From Flexibacter flexilis DSM 6793 (lineage in GTDB: Bacteria; Bacteroidota; Bacteroidia; Cytophagales; Flexibacteraceae): a stretch of DNA of 64,000 bases. The translations under genes were made by a program, and so were the position numbers. The notes beneath the pieces were generated by a model. It was given only the letters and a program-made list of their open reading frames with translations, had not been told where the DNA came from and did no database searches. Positions 27,035-36,456 of this stretch are shown in pieces (the stretch's first letter is position 1; each line of letters begins with the position of its first letter). Location of the stretch: positions 558,001 through 622,000 of the forward strand of contig NZ_FOLE01000001.1 of the NCBI RefSeq assembly GCF_900112255.1, read 5' to 3'.

Positions 27035-27745
27035 ATGAAAAAAACATTTTGCTTTTTGATTTTGCTACCCATGCTTTCCGTAGCTCAACCAGCTGATACA
27101 CTAAAAGTTTACGAGCCATCTACTAATTTTTCTGACAAATTGTCGTCGCTATACCGACACAAACATTTTTGCACATATGTAGTACCGACCTCGCTGATAG
27201 GTGCAGGTTTGGCAATGGCAGGCAAAAGCCCTGAATCTGGCAAAAATGAATTGAAAGAAGCTCGCGATAAATTCTTTCCTGCGTTTCATTCTCACATAGA
27301 CGACCAATTACAATTTGCGCCGATTGCAGTGGCTTACGGGTTGGATGCATTAGGCTTGCACTCCAAAACCGACTTTTTGAACAAAAGTATTATTCTGATG
27401 AAAAGCGAATTGGCCATGACCGCCATCGTTACAGGACTAAAATATACGGTCAGGGAAACACGCCCCGACAAAAGTGCTAAAAACTCCTTCCCTTCTGGCC
27501 ATACGGCGCAGGCCTTTGTCGCAGCTACTTTTCTCGACCAAGAATACGGCCAGCGTTACCCGTGGCTTTCGTGTGTGGGGTATGTATTGGCCTCGTCGGT
27601 GGGAGCTATGCGCGTACTGAACAACAAACATTACATGAGCGATGTGCTGGCTGGTGCAGGTATTGGGTATCTGTCTGTAAAACTAGCCTATGCTACTCAC
27701 CAATACCGATTCCAACACAAACGAAAAAAAGCAATTAAATTTTAA
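27035..27745 (+). CDS. PAP2-superfamily phosphatase
   Basis: 236-residue acid-phosphatase-type enzyme, probably periplasmic or outer-membrane, with a cleavable signal (LILLPMLSVAQ). The three motifs are seen: KYTVRETRPDK (KX6RP), NSFPSGHTAQ (PSGH), and RVLNNKHYMSDVLAG (the His-containing third motif). Members hydrolyse lipid or undecaprenyl pyrophosphates. Likely co-transcribed with the glycosyltransferase, which would suit a role in surface glycan or lipid metabolism (inference). Confidence 0.86.
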   Translation: MKKTFCFLILLPMLSVAQPADTLKVYEPSTNFSDKLSSLYRHKHFCTYVVPTSLIGAGLAMAGKSPESGKNELKEARDKFFPAFHSHIDDQLQFAPIAVAYGLDALGLHSKTDFLNKSIILMKSELAMTAIVTGLKYTVRETRPDKSAKNSFPSGHTAQAFVAATFLDQEYGQRYPWLSCVGYVLASSVGAMRVLNNKHYMSDVLAGAGIGYLSVKLAYATHQYRFQHKRKKAIKF

Positions 27746-27756
27746 TTACAATCCCA

Positions 27757-28380
27757 TTACAAAAGTAATCCTAATTCGGTAATGCGTTTAGGTTTGGCCA
27801 AATGAATCGTGTGCAATCCCAAACGCGCTGCCGTGTCTGTATGCAATGAAGTATCATCAATAAAAAGCGTTTCGGTGGGGTTGAGGTTATTTTCGTCCAA
27901 TACTAATTCAAAAATATTGGCGTTGGGTTTGCGCATTCCCACCAAATGCGAATAATAGGCTTTATCGAAAATTTCGGCTAGTTCCGAGCCGCCAAATGTT
28001 TTTCTATACAAGGCATCAAAAGCCTGTTGGTGTAGTAAGTTGGTGTTGCTCAACACGAAAACTTTTTTATCTTGATTGCGCAACTCTCGTATAAGTTTCA
28101 GATTGTCTGGCGGATAGTTCAAAATAATAGCATTCCAAGCCGCATCAAAAGCTTCTGGCGTAGCCCTAAAGCCCATTAGGCGTTCGAGCTGTGGCCGAAA
28201 CTCGGCAGGCATAACCAAACCCATTTCAAAAGCATCAAAAAGCGGGTGTTGTTTATATTGGCTGTATAATTTATCGAAATCAGCGGCCCCCAAATCCGTG
28301 AAGGCTTTGGAAAATATGCCGTAATCAATATCCAAAACAACGCCCCCTAAATCGAAAATGATATTTTTGAACGTCCCCAT
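27757..28380 (-). CDS. HAD-superfamily hydrolase (YihX-like)
   Basis: 207-residue subfamily IA HAD phosphatase. Motif I FDLGGVVLDIDY (the nucleophile Asp, with Gly at the usual +2 Asp position region and a second acidic residue later), motif II LSNTNLLH, motif III Lys in GMRKPNANIF, and motif IV FIDDTSLHTD are present. The substrate is unknown; YihX-type members act on sugar phosphates such as glucose-1-phosphate. Single gene, convergent with the PAP2 gene. Confidence 0.86.
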   Translation of the reverse strand: MGTFKNIIFDLGGVVLDIDYGIFSKAFTDLGAADFDKLYSQYKQHPLFDAFEMGLVMPAEFRPQLERLMGFRATPEAFDAAWNAIILNYPPDNLKLIRELRNQDKKVFVLSNTNLLHQQAFDALYRKTFGGSELAEIFDKAYYSHLVGMRKPNANIFELVLDENNLNPTETLFIDDTSLHTDTAARLGLHTIHLAKPKRITELGLLL

Positions 28381-28611
28381 TTGTGTTTGTCTGTCTGTAA
28401 ATAATTAGAAATAAGGAAAGGTAAATCTGTAGTTTAACCGCGAATATCGCAAAAATTATCAATAATCTAAGTTTTTGTTAGAAAACATAGCACAAAAAAA
28501 GCATAATTTCCTTATTTGACTTAAAAATTGAATCTTATTGAGTTTATTTTGTTGTGTTATTTTTTTAATATAATATTTTTTGACACTAATACGTTAATTT
28601 TGTTCTGATTG

Positions 28612-28642
28612 TTGCGGTATTTTATAGCATCTTTTACCTTTG
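28612..28642 (+). promoter_or_regulatory. predicted promoter of pbpC
   Basis: TTG at 28612-28614, 20-base spacer, TACCTTTG at 28635-28642. The ATG of pbpC is at 28647, only four bases beyond the -7 element, so this promoter would give a leaderless or nearly leaderless transcript. Confidence 0.5.
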
Positions 28643-28646
28643 GGTT

Positions 28647-30971
28647 ATGTTTTTTTATGAAAAAATAAAGCGATTTTCTCGTCGTCGTTGGTTACGTTGG
28701 ATTGCAGGCGTACTCGGCTGCCTGCTTTTGGGGCTCTGGATTGCCGACAAAGTTTGTCCGTTGCCAACTTTGCCGCAATACTCGCCGCTGGTGATGGCAC
28801 AAGATAGTACGATTTTGCACGCTGCTCTAAGCCCCGACGACAAATGGCGTATGCAAACCGAACTCCACGAAATTACGCCCGATTTGCGCCGTGTGATTTT
28901 GCATAAAGAAGACCGCTATTTTTATTATCACTTTGGCATAAATCCATTTGCTATCGGCAAAGCCTTCATTAACAATATAGTACATGGTCGCACGCTTTCG
29001 GGAGCTTCTACGATTACGATGCAGGTAGCGCGACTTTTGCAACCCAAATCCCGTACGTATTCGCATAAACTACTGGAAGTGTTGCGTGCACTGCAACTGG
29101 AATGGCATTATAGCAAAGACGAAATCCTACAGCTTTACTTAAATCTGGTGTCTTACGGCGGCAATGTGGAAGGCGTAAAAGCGGCTTCTTTGTTGTATTT
29201 TGGTCAAAAACCCGACAAATTAAGTTTGGCGCAAGTGGTAGCTTTGTCCATTATTCCGAATCGGCCTACTTCTTTACGGCTGGGTCGCAACAATCAATTG
29301 CTTTTAGCGGAGCGAAATAAATGGCTTCAAAAACTTAAAAGTGCGAATCTCTTTGACAGTGCCACCATTGCCGATGCCATCGACGAGCCGCTTACGCCTA
29401 AGCGCGTTCCTGCGCCTACGCAAGCCCCACATTTGGCCAGACTTTTACAACAACGCTTTTCCAATCAAGCACTTATCTACACGTCAGTTCGGACGCTGAC
29501 CCAACAAAAAACGCAACAATTGGCATATAATTATGTGCAAAGGCTGCATTTTCGGAATATTCATAATGCGGCGGTGTTGGTGGTGAACAACCAAACGCAT
29601 CAGATAGAAGCCTATGTCGGGTCTTCGGATTACACGGACGAAGCCAATGGCGGCCAAGTAAACGGCATTCGTGCCGTGCGTTCGCCAGGTAGTACGCTTA
29701 AGCCGCTGGTTTATGGTTTGGCATTTGATAAAGGGCTGATTACGCCAAAAACCAGCCTCAACGACGTACCTACGAATTTCGATGGTTATTCTCCCGACAA
29801 TTTTGACCACAAATTTAATGGCCGCGTAACGGTGGAAACGGCCTTAGCTTATTCGCTAAATGTGCCAGCCGTCAAGACGTTAGAAATATTGGGCGTGCCT
29901 GCGCTTACCGCTTCGCTCAAGCAGGCGGGTTTTGCACAAATTGCCGCCGACCAATACAAATTGGGGCTTTCGGCTGCGCTGGGCGGTTGTGGTGTAACCT
30001 TAGAGGAGCTTTGCGGCTTGTACTCGGCTTTTGCCAATGGCGGAAACTGCTACATGCTTTCGGCTGTGCCGCAAGAAAAACCTGTGTTGCGTTCGCGCTT
30101 GGTGTCGGGCGAAGCCGCTTTTATGCTTACCGAGATTTTAAGCCAAATTTCCAGACCAGATTTGCCGCATAATTTTGCCAGCAGTGCGCACATCCCGAAA
30201 GTAGCTTGGAAAACGGGCACATCGTATGGCCGTCGCGACGCGTGGAGTATTGGTTATAATCATCGCTACACGGTGGGCGTGTGGGTCGGCAATTTTTCGG
30301 GCGAAGGCGTGCCCGAACTCACGGGTGCGGACATTGCCACTCCGCTCATGTTCGAGGTGTTCAATAGCATTGATTATAATTCTACAAATAACTGGTTTGC
30401 TCGCCCCAACGGCCTGAAAGACAGATTAGTTTGCGCCCAAACGGGACTTTTGCCTAACTTTTTTTGTAAGGAATTAATGACGGATTATTATTTACCTTTG
30501 GTTTCGTCGGGGCAACGTTGCCAGCATTTGCGGGAAGTGCTGGTGTCGGCTGACGAAAGTTGCTCGTATTGTAGTGCTTGCGTGCCTGAGTCGGGTTACA
30601 AACGTAAAATGTATCCATATTTTGCCCCCGAATTGTTGGCTTTTTATAAAGAAACGCACAGCCATCGCGCCGAACAAATCCCGCCACATTATGCACTTTG
30701 CAGGCGTATTTTGGGTAATGAACCGCCGCGCATTGTGTCGCCCGCCAATTTGCACGAATATTTTTGGGAGAAAGGCGAAGAAACAAAACTCATGTTGGCC
30801 TGCCAAGCTGCCGCCGACGTACAAACGGTGTATTGGTACATCAATGACCATTTTTTGGCGGAAGCCCAAAGCATGGAGCATTTATTTTTTGAACCCGAAC
30901 GCGGAAACATCAAAATTTCCTGTACCGACGACAAAGGCCGTACTTCGCACATCGAAATTTTGGTGAAATAA
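28647..30971 (+). CDS. pbpC: penicillin-binding protein 1C
   Basis: 774-residue bifunctional peptidoglycan synthase in the inner membrane. One N-terminal membrane helix (about 17-37). Glycosyltransferase GT51 domain (about 60-235) with the catalytic Glu in KEDRYFYYHFG and GASTITMQVARLL. Transpeptidase domain with SPGSTLKPL (active Ser about 349), SLN in YSLNVPAVK (about 401), and KTGTSYGRRDAW (about 522). The C-terminal about 90 residues are the BiPBP_C domain typical of PBP1C. The usual partner alpha2-macroglobulin-like gene is not adjacent. Confidence 0.95.
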   Translation: MFFYEKIKRFSRRRWLRWIAGVLGCLLLGLWIADKVCPLPTLPQYSPLVMAQDSTILHAALSPDDKWRMQTELHEITPDLRRVILHKEDRYFYYHFGINPFAIGKAFINNIVHGRTLSGASTITMQVARLLQPKSRTYSHKLLEVLRALQLEWHYSKDEILQLYLNLVSYGGNVEGVKAASLLYFGQKPDKLSLAQVVALSIIPNRPTSLRLGRNNQLLLAERNKWLQKLKSANLFDSATIADAIDEPLTPKRVPAPTQAPHLARLLQQRFSNQALIYTSVRTLTQQKTQQLAYNYVQRLHFRNIHNAAVLVVNNQTHQIEAYVGSSDYTDEANGGQVNGIRAVRSPGSTLKPLVYGLAFDKGLITPKTSLNDVPTNFDGYSPDNFDHKFNGRVTVETALAYSLNVPAVKTLEILGVPALTASLKQAGFAQIAADQYKLGLSAALGGCGVTLEELCGLYSAFANGGNCYMLSAVPQEKPVLRSRLVSGEAAFMLTEILSQISRPDLPHNFASSAHIPKVAWKTGTSYGRRDAWSIGYNHRYTVGVWVGNFSGEGVPELTGADIATPLMFEVFNSIDYNSTNNWFARPNGLKDRLVCAQTGLLPNFFCKELMTDYYLPLVSSGQRCQHLREVLVSADESCSYCSACVPESGYKRKMYPYFAPELLAFYKETHSHRAEQIPPHYALCRRILGNEPPRIVSPANLHEYFWEKGEETKLMLACQAAADVQTVYWYINDHFLAEAQSMEHLFFEPERGNIKISCTDDKGRTSHIEILVK

Positions 30972-30978
30972 ATACAAC

Positions 30979-32109
30979 CTATTTCAAGGCCTCTGCTTCT
31001 TTGTTGATGGCCACGTAATAGGCTTGGTCTTTGGAGGCACTGTATAATTTTTTGGCTAAAGTTTTATTGCCTGCTCGCTTAGCGATGCGTGCCAACCCAG
31101 CGTAAGCCAATGCCTTGTGAAAATCACTTTGGCGGCGCAATGTTTTGGTAGTGGCCAGTGCTTTATCGTACCAAATTTTGGCTTTGGCATCGTCGCGGTC
31201 GTGGCGTTCGGCAATGATTCCTCTAAAGACTTGGGCTGCACCCACGTACACGGGTTTTCCGTTGGCTTCGAGGCGGTCGGCGATGGTTTCGGCTGCCGCA
31301 AAATTGTTGTTGGCTAGTTCCACTTCTGCCGTAAGCATTCCAAATACTAAATTTTGTGGGTGTTCGACGTAAAGCGGTCGGGCAAACTGCAAGGCTTTGG
31401 CGGGTTGGTTTTCATAGTGCAAATAAATGTGCGACAAAAACGTAAGAGCTTCCGTACGCATAAACACCGATTTCCCTGCCGAAATCTCAATGTCTCGTAG
31501 GCCTGCCATTTTATTCCCCGAAACAAAAAAAGCCATAAATGGTTTATACACAGGATTTACTTCGGGATAAAATTCGCGATAGTAGAAATACAGCCCAGTC
31601 GAAAAATAAAATTCGTCGTATTTTTCTTTGAGGCCAAAGCCGCGTTTCATGTAGATATAGGCTTTGCGAGCGTGCGAAAGTGCTTTCATGTAATCGCCTG
31701 CTTCCGAGTCTTGGCGTGCGAGCATTCCGTAAGCCATCGTCACAAAAAAAGTAGCTTCTAAGTTTTCTGATTCTTGGTCGAGCATCGCATCCGAGTAAGT
31801 AACAGCATCGTATAAATGCTTGCGATACGCGGCGTTTTCTTTGGCATCGTAGGGCTGGCCTAGTACTTTCCACCAATACCGATGCAATCCCAAAAACACG
31901 TGATAAGCAGGGTGTTGCGCGTACTTCACACTGACTTTACGCACGGTTTGAGCCGAACGCTCAAACTCCAAACTATACATTTGCGTTAAAGCCTGCTCAA
32001 ACACGAGCATCGCGGGTTTGTCGGCAAGCAGCACTGGTGGCATCGCCGCCAACCCAACCCGCCAACCCACTACGGCCAGCAGCGTCAGTAAAATATATTT
32101 CAAATTCAT
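30979..32109 (-). CDS. exported TPR-like protein of unknown function
   Basis: 376 residues with an N-terminal signal peptide (ILLTLLAVVGWRVGLAAM) and an otherwise helical sequence. Imperfect tetratricopeptide repeats are visible in the last third (around KALQFARPLYVEHPQNLVFG, AAAETIADRLEANGKP and AKIWYDKALATTKTL). The middle part is rich in Tyr/Phe (YFYYREFYPEVNPVYKPF). No catalytic motif. Convergent with pbpC, 7 bases apart. Confidence 0.75.
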   Translation of the reverse strand: MNLKYILLTLLAVVGWRVGLAAMPPVLLADKPAMLVFEQALTQMYSLEFERSAQTVRKVSVKYAQHPAYHVFLGLHRYWWKVLGQPYDAKENAAYRKHLYDAVTYSDAMLDQESENLEATFFVTMAYGMLARQDSEAGDYMKALSHARKAYIYMKRGFGLKEKYDEFYFSTGLYFYYREFYPEVNPVYKPFMAFFVSGNKMAGLRDIEISAGKSVFMRTEALTFLSHIYLHYENQPAKALQFARPLYVEHPQNLVFGMLTAEVELANNNFAAAETIADRLEANGKPVYVGAAQVFRGIIAERHDRDDAKAKIWYDKALATTKTLRRQSDFHKALAYAGLARIAKRAGNKTLAKKLYSASKDQAYYVAINKEAEALK

Positions 32110-32461
32110 ACAAACAGTAAACTCAACAGATATAAAACTTCGATTAAATGTATAACAAATAAATGCTACGATACATTATGAAGCCACTAATATTTTTTTG
32201 AAACATATTCTCTATATTTCGAAAAACATGACAAGAATCATACAATAGATTGATATATAACAATTTAAAGCAAATCATAGCTTTTGGGCAAACTAACGCA
32301 CAAAACACTCATAGTCAACGGATAATTCAAGAAAAAATATTACAAAAAACGTCAGAATAACCCAACTATCATACATCCTCTAACCTATCTTTCACTTCTC
32401 CGAAATATTATTTCTCAAAATAATTATTAAACTTTATTTCAAAACTCTACTATTACTTCAG
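32110..32461. other. intergenic upstream of 32462 gene
   Basis: 352 A+T-rich bases between divergent genes. No frame, RNA gene, repeat or clear -33/-7 promoter could be supported. Confidence 0.4.
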
Positions 32462-33403
32462 ATGAAACGAATAACATTAAACACGCTCATGGTTGGTATA
32501 TTGGTGCTTGGGTCGCACGTAGGCTGGGCGCAAACCGACACGACGATTAATATTAGCAAACGGGCTTGGCAACTGTATTTTGAAAACAGTTCGCAGCCGA
32601 ACCACTCCCCCGCCGACGATCATCGCGCCTATCACCAAATGGTAATTGCCACTGACCGTCCCGACCAAACCGAAACCCCGTTTTTAGTCCCTCAAGGCCG
32701 CCTACAAATGGAAATGGGAGCTTGGTACGAAAAAGGTCACGAATTAGATACGGATTTGGGCTACGAGGTAAAATATTTACACAATACTTATAACACTACG
32801 CTCTGGAAATATGGTATTTCCGAGCACATAGAAGCGCGACTTATTACCGAATATTTGGGCGAAAAGATTTGGAAAAAATCAAACGACAGCCTCATTTCGG
32901 ATATTAAAGGCTTGAACGGCGTTTCGGTCGGTACAAAGATTTTTGTTTGCGAAGAAAATGGTTTTATTCCCAAAACCTCGTTTATTGGTCATGTGGGGCT
33001 ACCTTATTTAGGTAGCAAGAAATTTAGGCCTGCGTTTTTGGCATCGCGTTTTCGATTTACCATGCAACACACACTTTCCGACATTTTTACGTTTTCTTAT
33101 AACTTAGGGTTGGAGTATGGCGGCAAGCAAGAAAATACCGCTTATATATACACCACGACCGTTGGCGCAAATCTATTTACGAATTGTTCGGCTTTTGTAG
33201 AACTTTACGGTTTTGTAAGTGAAAAATCCAACCAACAAGACCAATTTGCAGGCAATTTTTTGCACGACCACCGCTTTGATGGTGGTATTTCGTATGTACT
33301 CCAAAGTAATTTGCAGGCCGACATTTCGGCTGGTTTCGGCATTTCTAAAGCCTCGCCCGACTACTTTTTGAGTTGTGGCCTCTCCTACCGTTTACCTAAG
33401 TAA
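32462..33403 (+). CDS. outer-membrane transporter-like protein (MetA-pathway type)
   Basis: 313-residue protein with a signal peptide (LMVGILVLGSHVGWAQ) and amphipathic beta strands throughout. The start of the mature part has IATDRPDQTETPFLVPQGRL, the signature of the putative MetA-pathway or phenol-degradation transporter family (PF13557), which Bacteroidota carry in many copies with unknown substrates. Ends in an aromatic-rich beta strand (LSCGLSYRLPK), as do outer-membrane barrels. 29 bases before the GAF sensor gene. Confidence 0.78.
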   Translation: MKRITLNTLMVGILVLGSHVGWAQTDTTINISKRAWQLYFENSSQPNHSPADDHRAYHQMVIATDRPDQTETPFLVPQGRLQMEMGAWYEKGHELDTDLGYEVKYLHNTYNTTLWKYGISEHIEARLITEYLGEKIWKKSNDSLISDIKGLNGVSVGTKIFVCEENGFIPKTSFIGHVGLPYLGSKKFRPAFLASRFRFTMQHTLSDIFTFSYNLGLEYGGKQENTAYIYTTTVGANLFTNCSAFVELYGFVSEKSNQQDQFAGNFLHDHRFDGGISYVLQSNLQADISAGFGISKASPDYFLSCGLSYRLPK

Positions 33404-33432
33404 AATAATACACACATAAATCAATTAAAGCC

Positions 33433-34935
33433 ATGAAAACCATTCAATTATCTATCCGACTTCCTTTTTATGTAGGTATTTCGTGTGCCATAATCGTGAG
33501 CATTATTGCATTGTTACAACTCAAAATCACGAATACTTACGACGACAATTTGCCACTAATGGCCATGAGCGACAACCTCAAAAACAAGATTACGAAAGGC
33601 CATCTTTGGTTTGAGGAATATGTAGCTGGCGACAAGTCCATTAACCCAGAAAAAGATGTGATAGCACTGTTTTTAAACTCTCAAAAAATATTGCAAATAG
33701 CACAGAAAGGCGGTCAATCCGAACTGGGCTATCTTAACAAGATCACAGACCCTAATTTAGAACACCTGATTGCCATTTCTGAAAATCAAATAGAAGAGTT
33801 TGTAAACATTACGCGCACACGCCAAACACACACCGACGCGTTGCGTTCGGACGGCGAAGCAGCCAATGCGGGAAGCCAACTCGACCAACAATTTGATGCC
33901 AAATACGACGAGATTCAAGAAAGTTTGAGCAAACTCGGTGTGGCCATCAACGAAAAAATTCGCCGCGATGCCATGCACATCGAAACGTGGTTTGTGGTGG
34001 CTTTGGGGATGATTGTGGGGATTTTTATGGGTATCGGCTGGCTTATTTTTGTGATTCAGCGCAAAAGCGAAATATCCAAAGATAAACAGGAAAAAAAAAT
34101 GGCCGAAGATGAGGCTTATATCGAACAAATGACTGCTTTTGCCGATACTATCGGGCAAGGGAATTATGACGCGGATTTTAGCATTTCCGAGCATGATAAG
34201 CTGGCCAATTCGCTACACACCATGCGCCAAAAACTCAAAACCGTAGCCGACGAAGACCGCAAACAAAATTGGGCAAATATCGGGCTGGCGCAAATGAATG
34301 ATTTGTTGCGCCAAGACAGTTCCGATGAAATTGGTTTTTATCGGAGTTTTCTCACTCAATTTGTAAAATATACGAAAGCTAACCAAGCAGGCTTGTTTTT
34401 GATACGCGAAGCCGAACATACCGACCCTTATTTAGAATTGGTGGCTTGTGTGGCTTACGACCGCCAAAAATATTTGAAGAAAAAAATGGATTTGCGTGAC
34501 GGACTTATTGGGCAGGCTATTTTTGAAAAAGAAATGCTTTACATGACCGAAATTCCACAAAACTATATTCGGATTACTTCGGGTCTGGGCGATGCACCAC
34601 CCTCGCATTTACTCATTATTCCGTTGATTTACAACGATCAGACGTATGGAGCAATCGAAATGGCTTCGTTTTTTGCTTTTGAAAAACATCATCGCGATTT
34701 TATACAAAAAATAGCCGAAAATTTAGCTTCGACCGTTGGCATTCTCAACACCAACGTACAAACCAAAAAGCTACTGGAATCCGTACAAGCCCAAACACAA
34801 AAAATGCGCGTGCAAGAAGAAGAAATGCGCCAAAATCTGGAAGAGTTGAGTGCCACACAAGAAGAGCTTATTCGCAAAGAAAAGCACTATTTGGAGCAAC
34901 TCGAACAATACCGAGACCAACGCATCAGCGCGTAA
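33433..34935 (+). CDS. membrane sensor with GAF domain and coiled coil
   Basis: 500 residues. First membrane helix at about 9-29, an extracytoplasmic helical sensor (about 30-180), second helix at about 187-209, then a HAMP-like linker with IGQGNYDADFSISEHDKL, a GAF domain (about 300-430, including LRDGLIGQAIFEKEMLYMTE) and a terminal coiled coil (about 440-495, EEMRQNLEELSATQEELIRK). The length and coiled-coil end fit a Cytophagales group of GAF sensors. There is no histidine kinase, cyclase, EAL or MCP output domain, so signalling must pass to a partner protein. A terminator follows. Confidence 0.8.
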   Translation: MKTIQLSIRLPFYVGISCAIIVSIIALLQLKITNTYDDNLPLMAMSDNLKNKITKGHLWFEEYVAGDKSINPEKDVIALFLNSQKILQIAQKGGQSELGYLNKITDPNLEHLIAISENQIEEFVNITRTRQTHTDALRSDGEAANAGSQLDQQFDAKYDEIQESLSKLGVAINEKIRRDAMHIETWFVVALGMIVGIFMGIGWLIFVIQRKSEISKDKQEKKMAEDEAYIEQMTAFADTIGQGNYDADFSISEHDKLANSLHTMRQKLKTVADEDRKQNWANIGLAQMNDLLRQDSSDEIGFYRSFLTQFVKYTKANQAGLFLIREAEHTDPYLELVACVAYDRQKYLKKKMDLRDGLIGQAIFEKEMLYMTEIPQNYIRITSGLGDAPPSHLLIIPLIYNDQTYGAIEMASFFAFEKHHRDFIQKIAENLASTVGILNTNVQTKKLLESVQAQTQKMRVQEEEMRQNLEELSATQEELIRKEKHYLEQLEQYRDQRISA

Positions 34936-34945
34936 AGTGATCAAT

Positions 34946-34995
34946 AAATGAAAAAGGTCTGCTTTTCGGTTCAGAAAAGCAGGCCTTTTTCATTT
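34946..34995. terminator. bidirectional terminator
   Basis: 22-bp stem with one G-U pair (core AAAAAGGTCTGCTTTTC / GAAAAGCAGGCCTTTTT), 6-base loop, between the convergent GAF sensor and second TolC-like gene. Confidence 0.92.
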
Positions 34996-35014
34996 ATTTT
35001 ATAATCAAAGGAAT

Positions 35015-36454
35015 CTATCGCCAGCCGCCGCCCAACGTCCTGTAAATATTGACAGTGGCCATTTGTTTACGTTTGGCAATGCCAACCAATTCGAGTTGTG
35101 CTTGCAACGAATTTTGTTGGGCAAATAATATTTCCAAATAATTGGCTTTGGCGGTTCGGTACAGCTCCGTAGAAGTTTCCACGGCACTGGCCAAAATATC
35201 AGTTTGTTGCTTTTTGAGCCAGTAAACTTGATGTATATTTTCAAGATTAGATACCTGATTGGCCACTTCCACATAAGCATTCAGAATTGTTTTTTGGTAC
35301 GCGTACATGGCCGCCAATTGGCTGGCTTTGGCCGTGCTGAATTGCGCTTTGAGTGCGTTACGGTTAATCAGTGGCGCGGCCAAACTTCCCAGTGCCGAGT
35401 AAGCCAAAGACGCAGGTGTCCAAAACAAATATTTGGGATTAAAAGCCTGAAAACCTAAGCCCGCCGTAATGTTGAGGCTCGGCAAAAAGGCCATTTTGGC
35501 GGCTTGCAAATCGAATTTGGTTGCTTGCAGCGCAAAAGTTGCTTCGCGAATGTCGGGGCGATGCGTGAGCAACTGCGAAGGCACTCCCGTCGCAATTTGG
35601 GCAGGTGTTTCCCGAAACAAACCCGTTTTGTTGCGTTTGATGGCTTGCGGGTAGCGTCCGAGCAGAAAATTAATAAAATTCTGTGTCTGGATAATCTGTT
35701 GTTTGGTTTCGGTTTCCATTGCTTGTGCACTAAGCAATTGTGCTTCAAATTGTTGCACGGCCAACTGATTGGCGCGACCTACATTTTTTTGCGTCTGAAT
35801 TACGTCCAAAGCCTCTTTTTGTTTTTCAACAAAACGGTTCAAAATATCCAATTCGTTATCCAATGCCACCAGTTCATAATACGCGCTGGCAATGTCGGTT
35901 ACCAAGCACGATGCCACAAAATTACGTCCTTCGAGACTTGCCAAATAGTTGGCGACAGCGGCCTTGCGTTGGGTATGCAATTTGCCCCAAATATCCACTT
36001 CCCACGAAGCCTGCAAACCTACATACATATCGGGCAGATTTTCGGGAATGAGTTTACCTGGTGTAATTTCGGTGGTGGCATTGCCTGCGCCGTCCATTGT
36101 ATAAAGCCCAAATTTGCGAAGCCCACCGCCTACATTGGCTTCCACTTGTGGCAATATTGCGCCCCAAGTGCCTTGTTTGGTGGCGCGTGCCATTTCGATG
36201 CGTTGCAACGCGATTTGCAAATCCAAATTATTGACCAAAGCCGTATCTATCAGCCCGATGAGCAACGAATCGGCAAAATATGTGCGCCAATTCAGGTCGG
36301 CAATAGTGGCCGTATCAGCAGAAGCCGCAGGGCTACCAAAATGCTGCGGAATAGGCTTTTGGGAAATGCTAAGATTGGTGTTAAATTTCTGACAACCAAC
36401 AAAAACAAAGCCTAACACAAGGCTGTATATTGCAAAAAAAACTTTCTGTTTCAT
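35015..36454 (-). CDS. TolC/OprM-type outer-membrane efflux channel, second copy
   Basis: 479-residue NodT-family outer-membrane lipoprotein with the lipobox Cys21 (GFVFVGC). Two OEP domains: NNLDLQIALQRIEMARATKQ near the start and LLTHRPDIREATFALQATKF in the second half, ending NIYRTLGGGWR. Paralogue of 7958-9379. It follows the second RND pump gene by 2 bases, so the two form an operon. Confidence 0.94.
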   Translation of the reverse strand: MKQKVFFAIYSLVLGFVFVGCQKFNTNLSISQKPIPQHFGSPAASADTATIADLNWRTYFADSLLIGLIDTALVNNLDLQIALQRIEMARATKQGTWGAILPQVEANVGGGLRKFGLYTMDGAGNATTEITPGKLIPENLPDMYVGLQASWEVDIWGKLHTQRKAAVANYLASLEGRNFVASCLVTDIASAYYELVALDNELDILNRFVEKQKEALDVIQTQKNVGRANQLAVQQFEAQLLSAQAMETETKQQIIQTQNFINFLLGRYPQAIKRNKTGLFRETPAQIATGVPSQLLTHRPDIREATFALQATKFDLQAAKMAFLPSLNITAGLGFQAFNPKYLFWTPASLAYSALGSLAAPLINRNALKAQFSTAKASQLAAMYAYQKTILNAYVEVANQVSNLENIHQVYWLKKQQTDILASAVETSTELYRTAKANYLEILFAQQNSLQAQLELVGIAKRKQMATVNIYRTLGGGWR

Positions 36455-36456
36455 GA

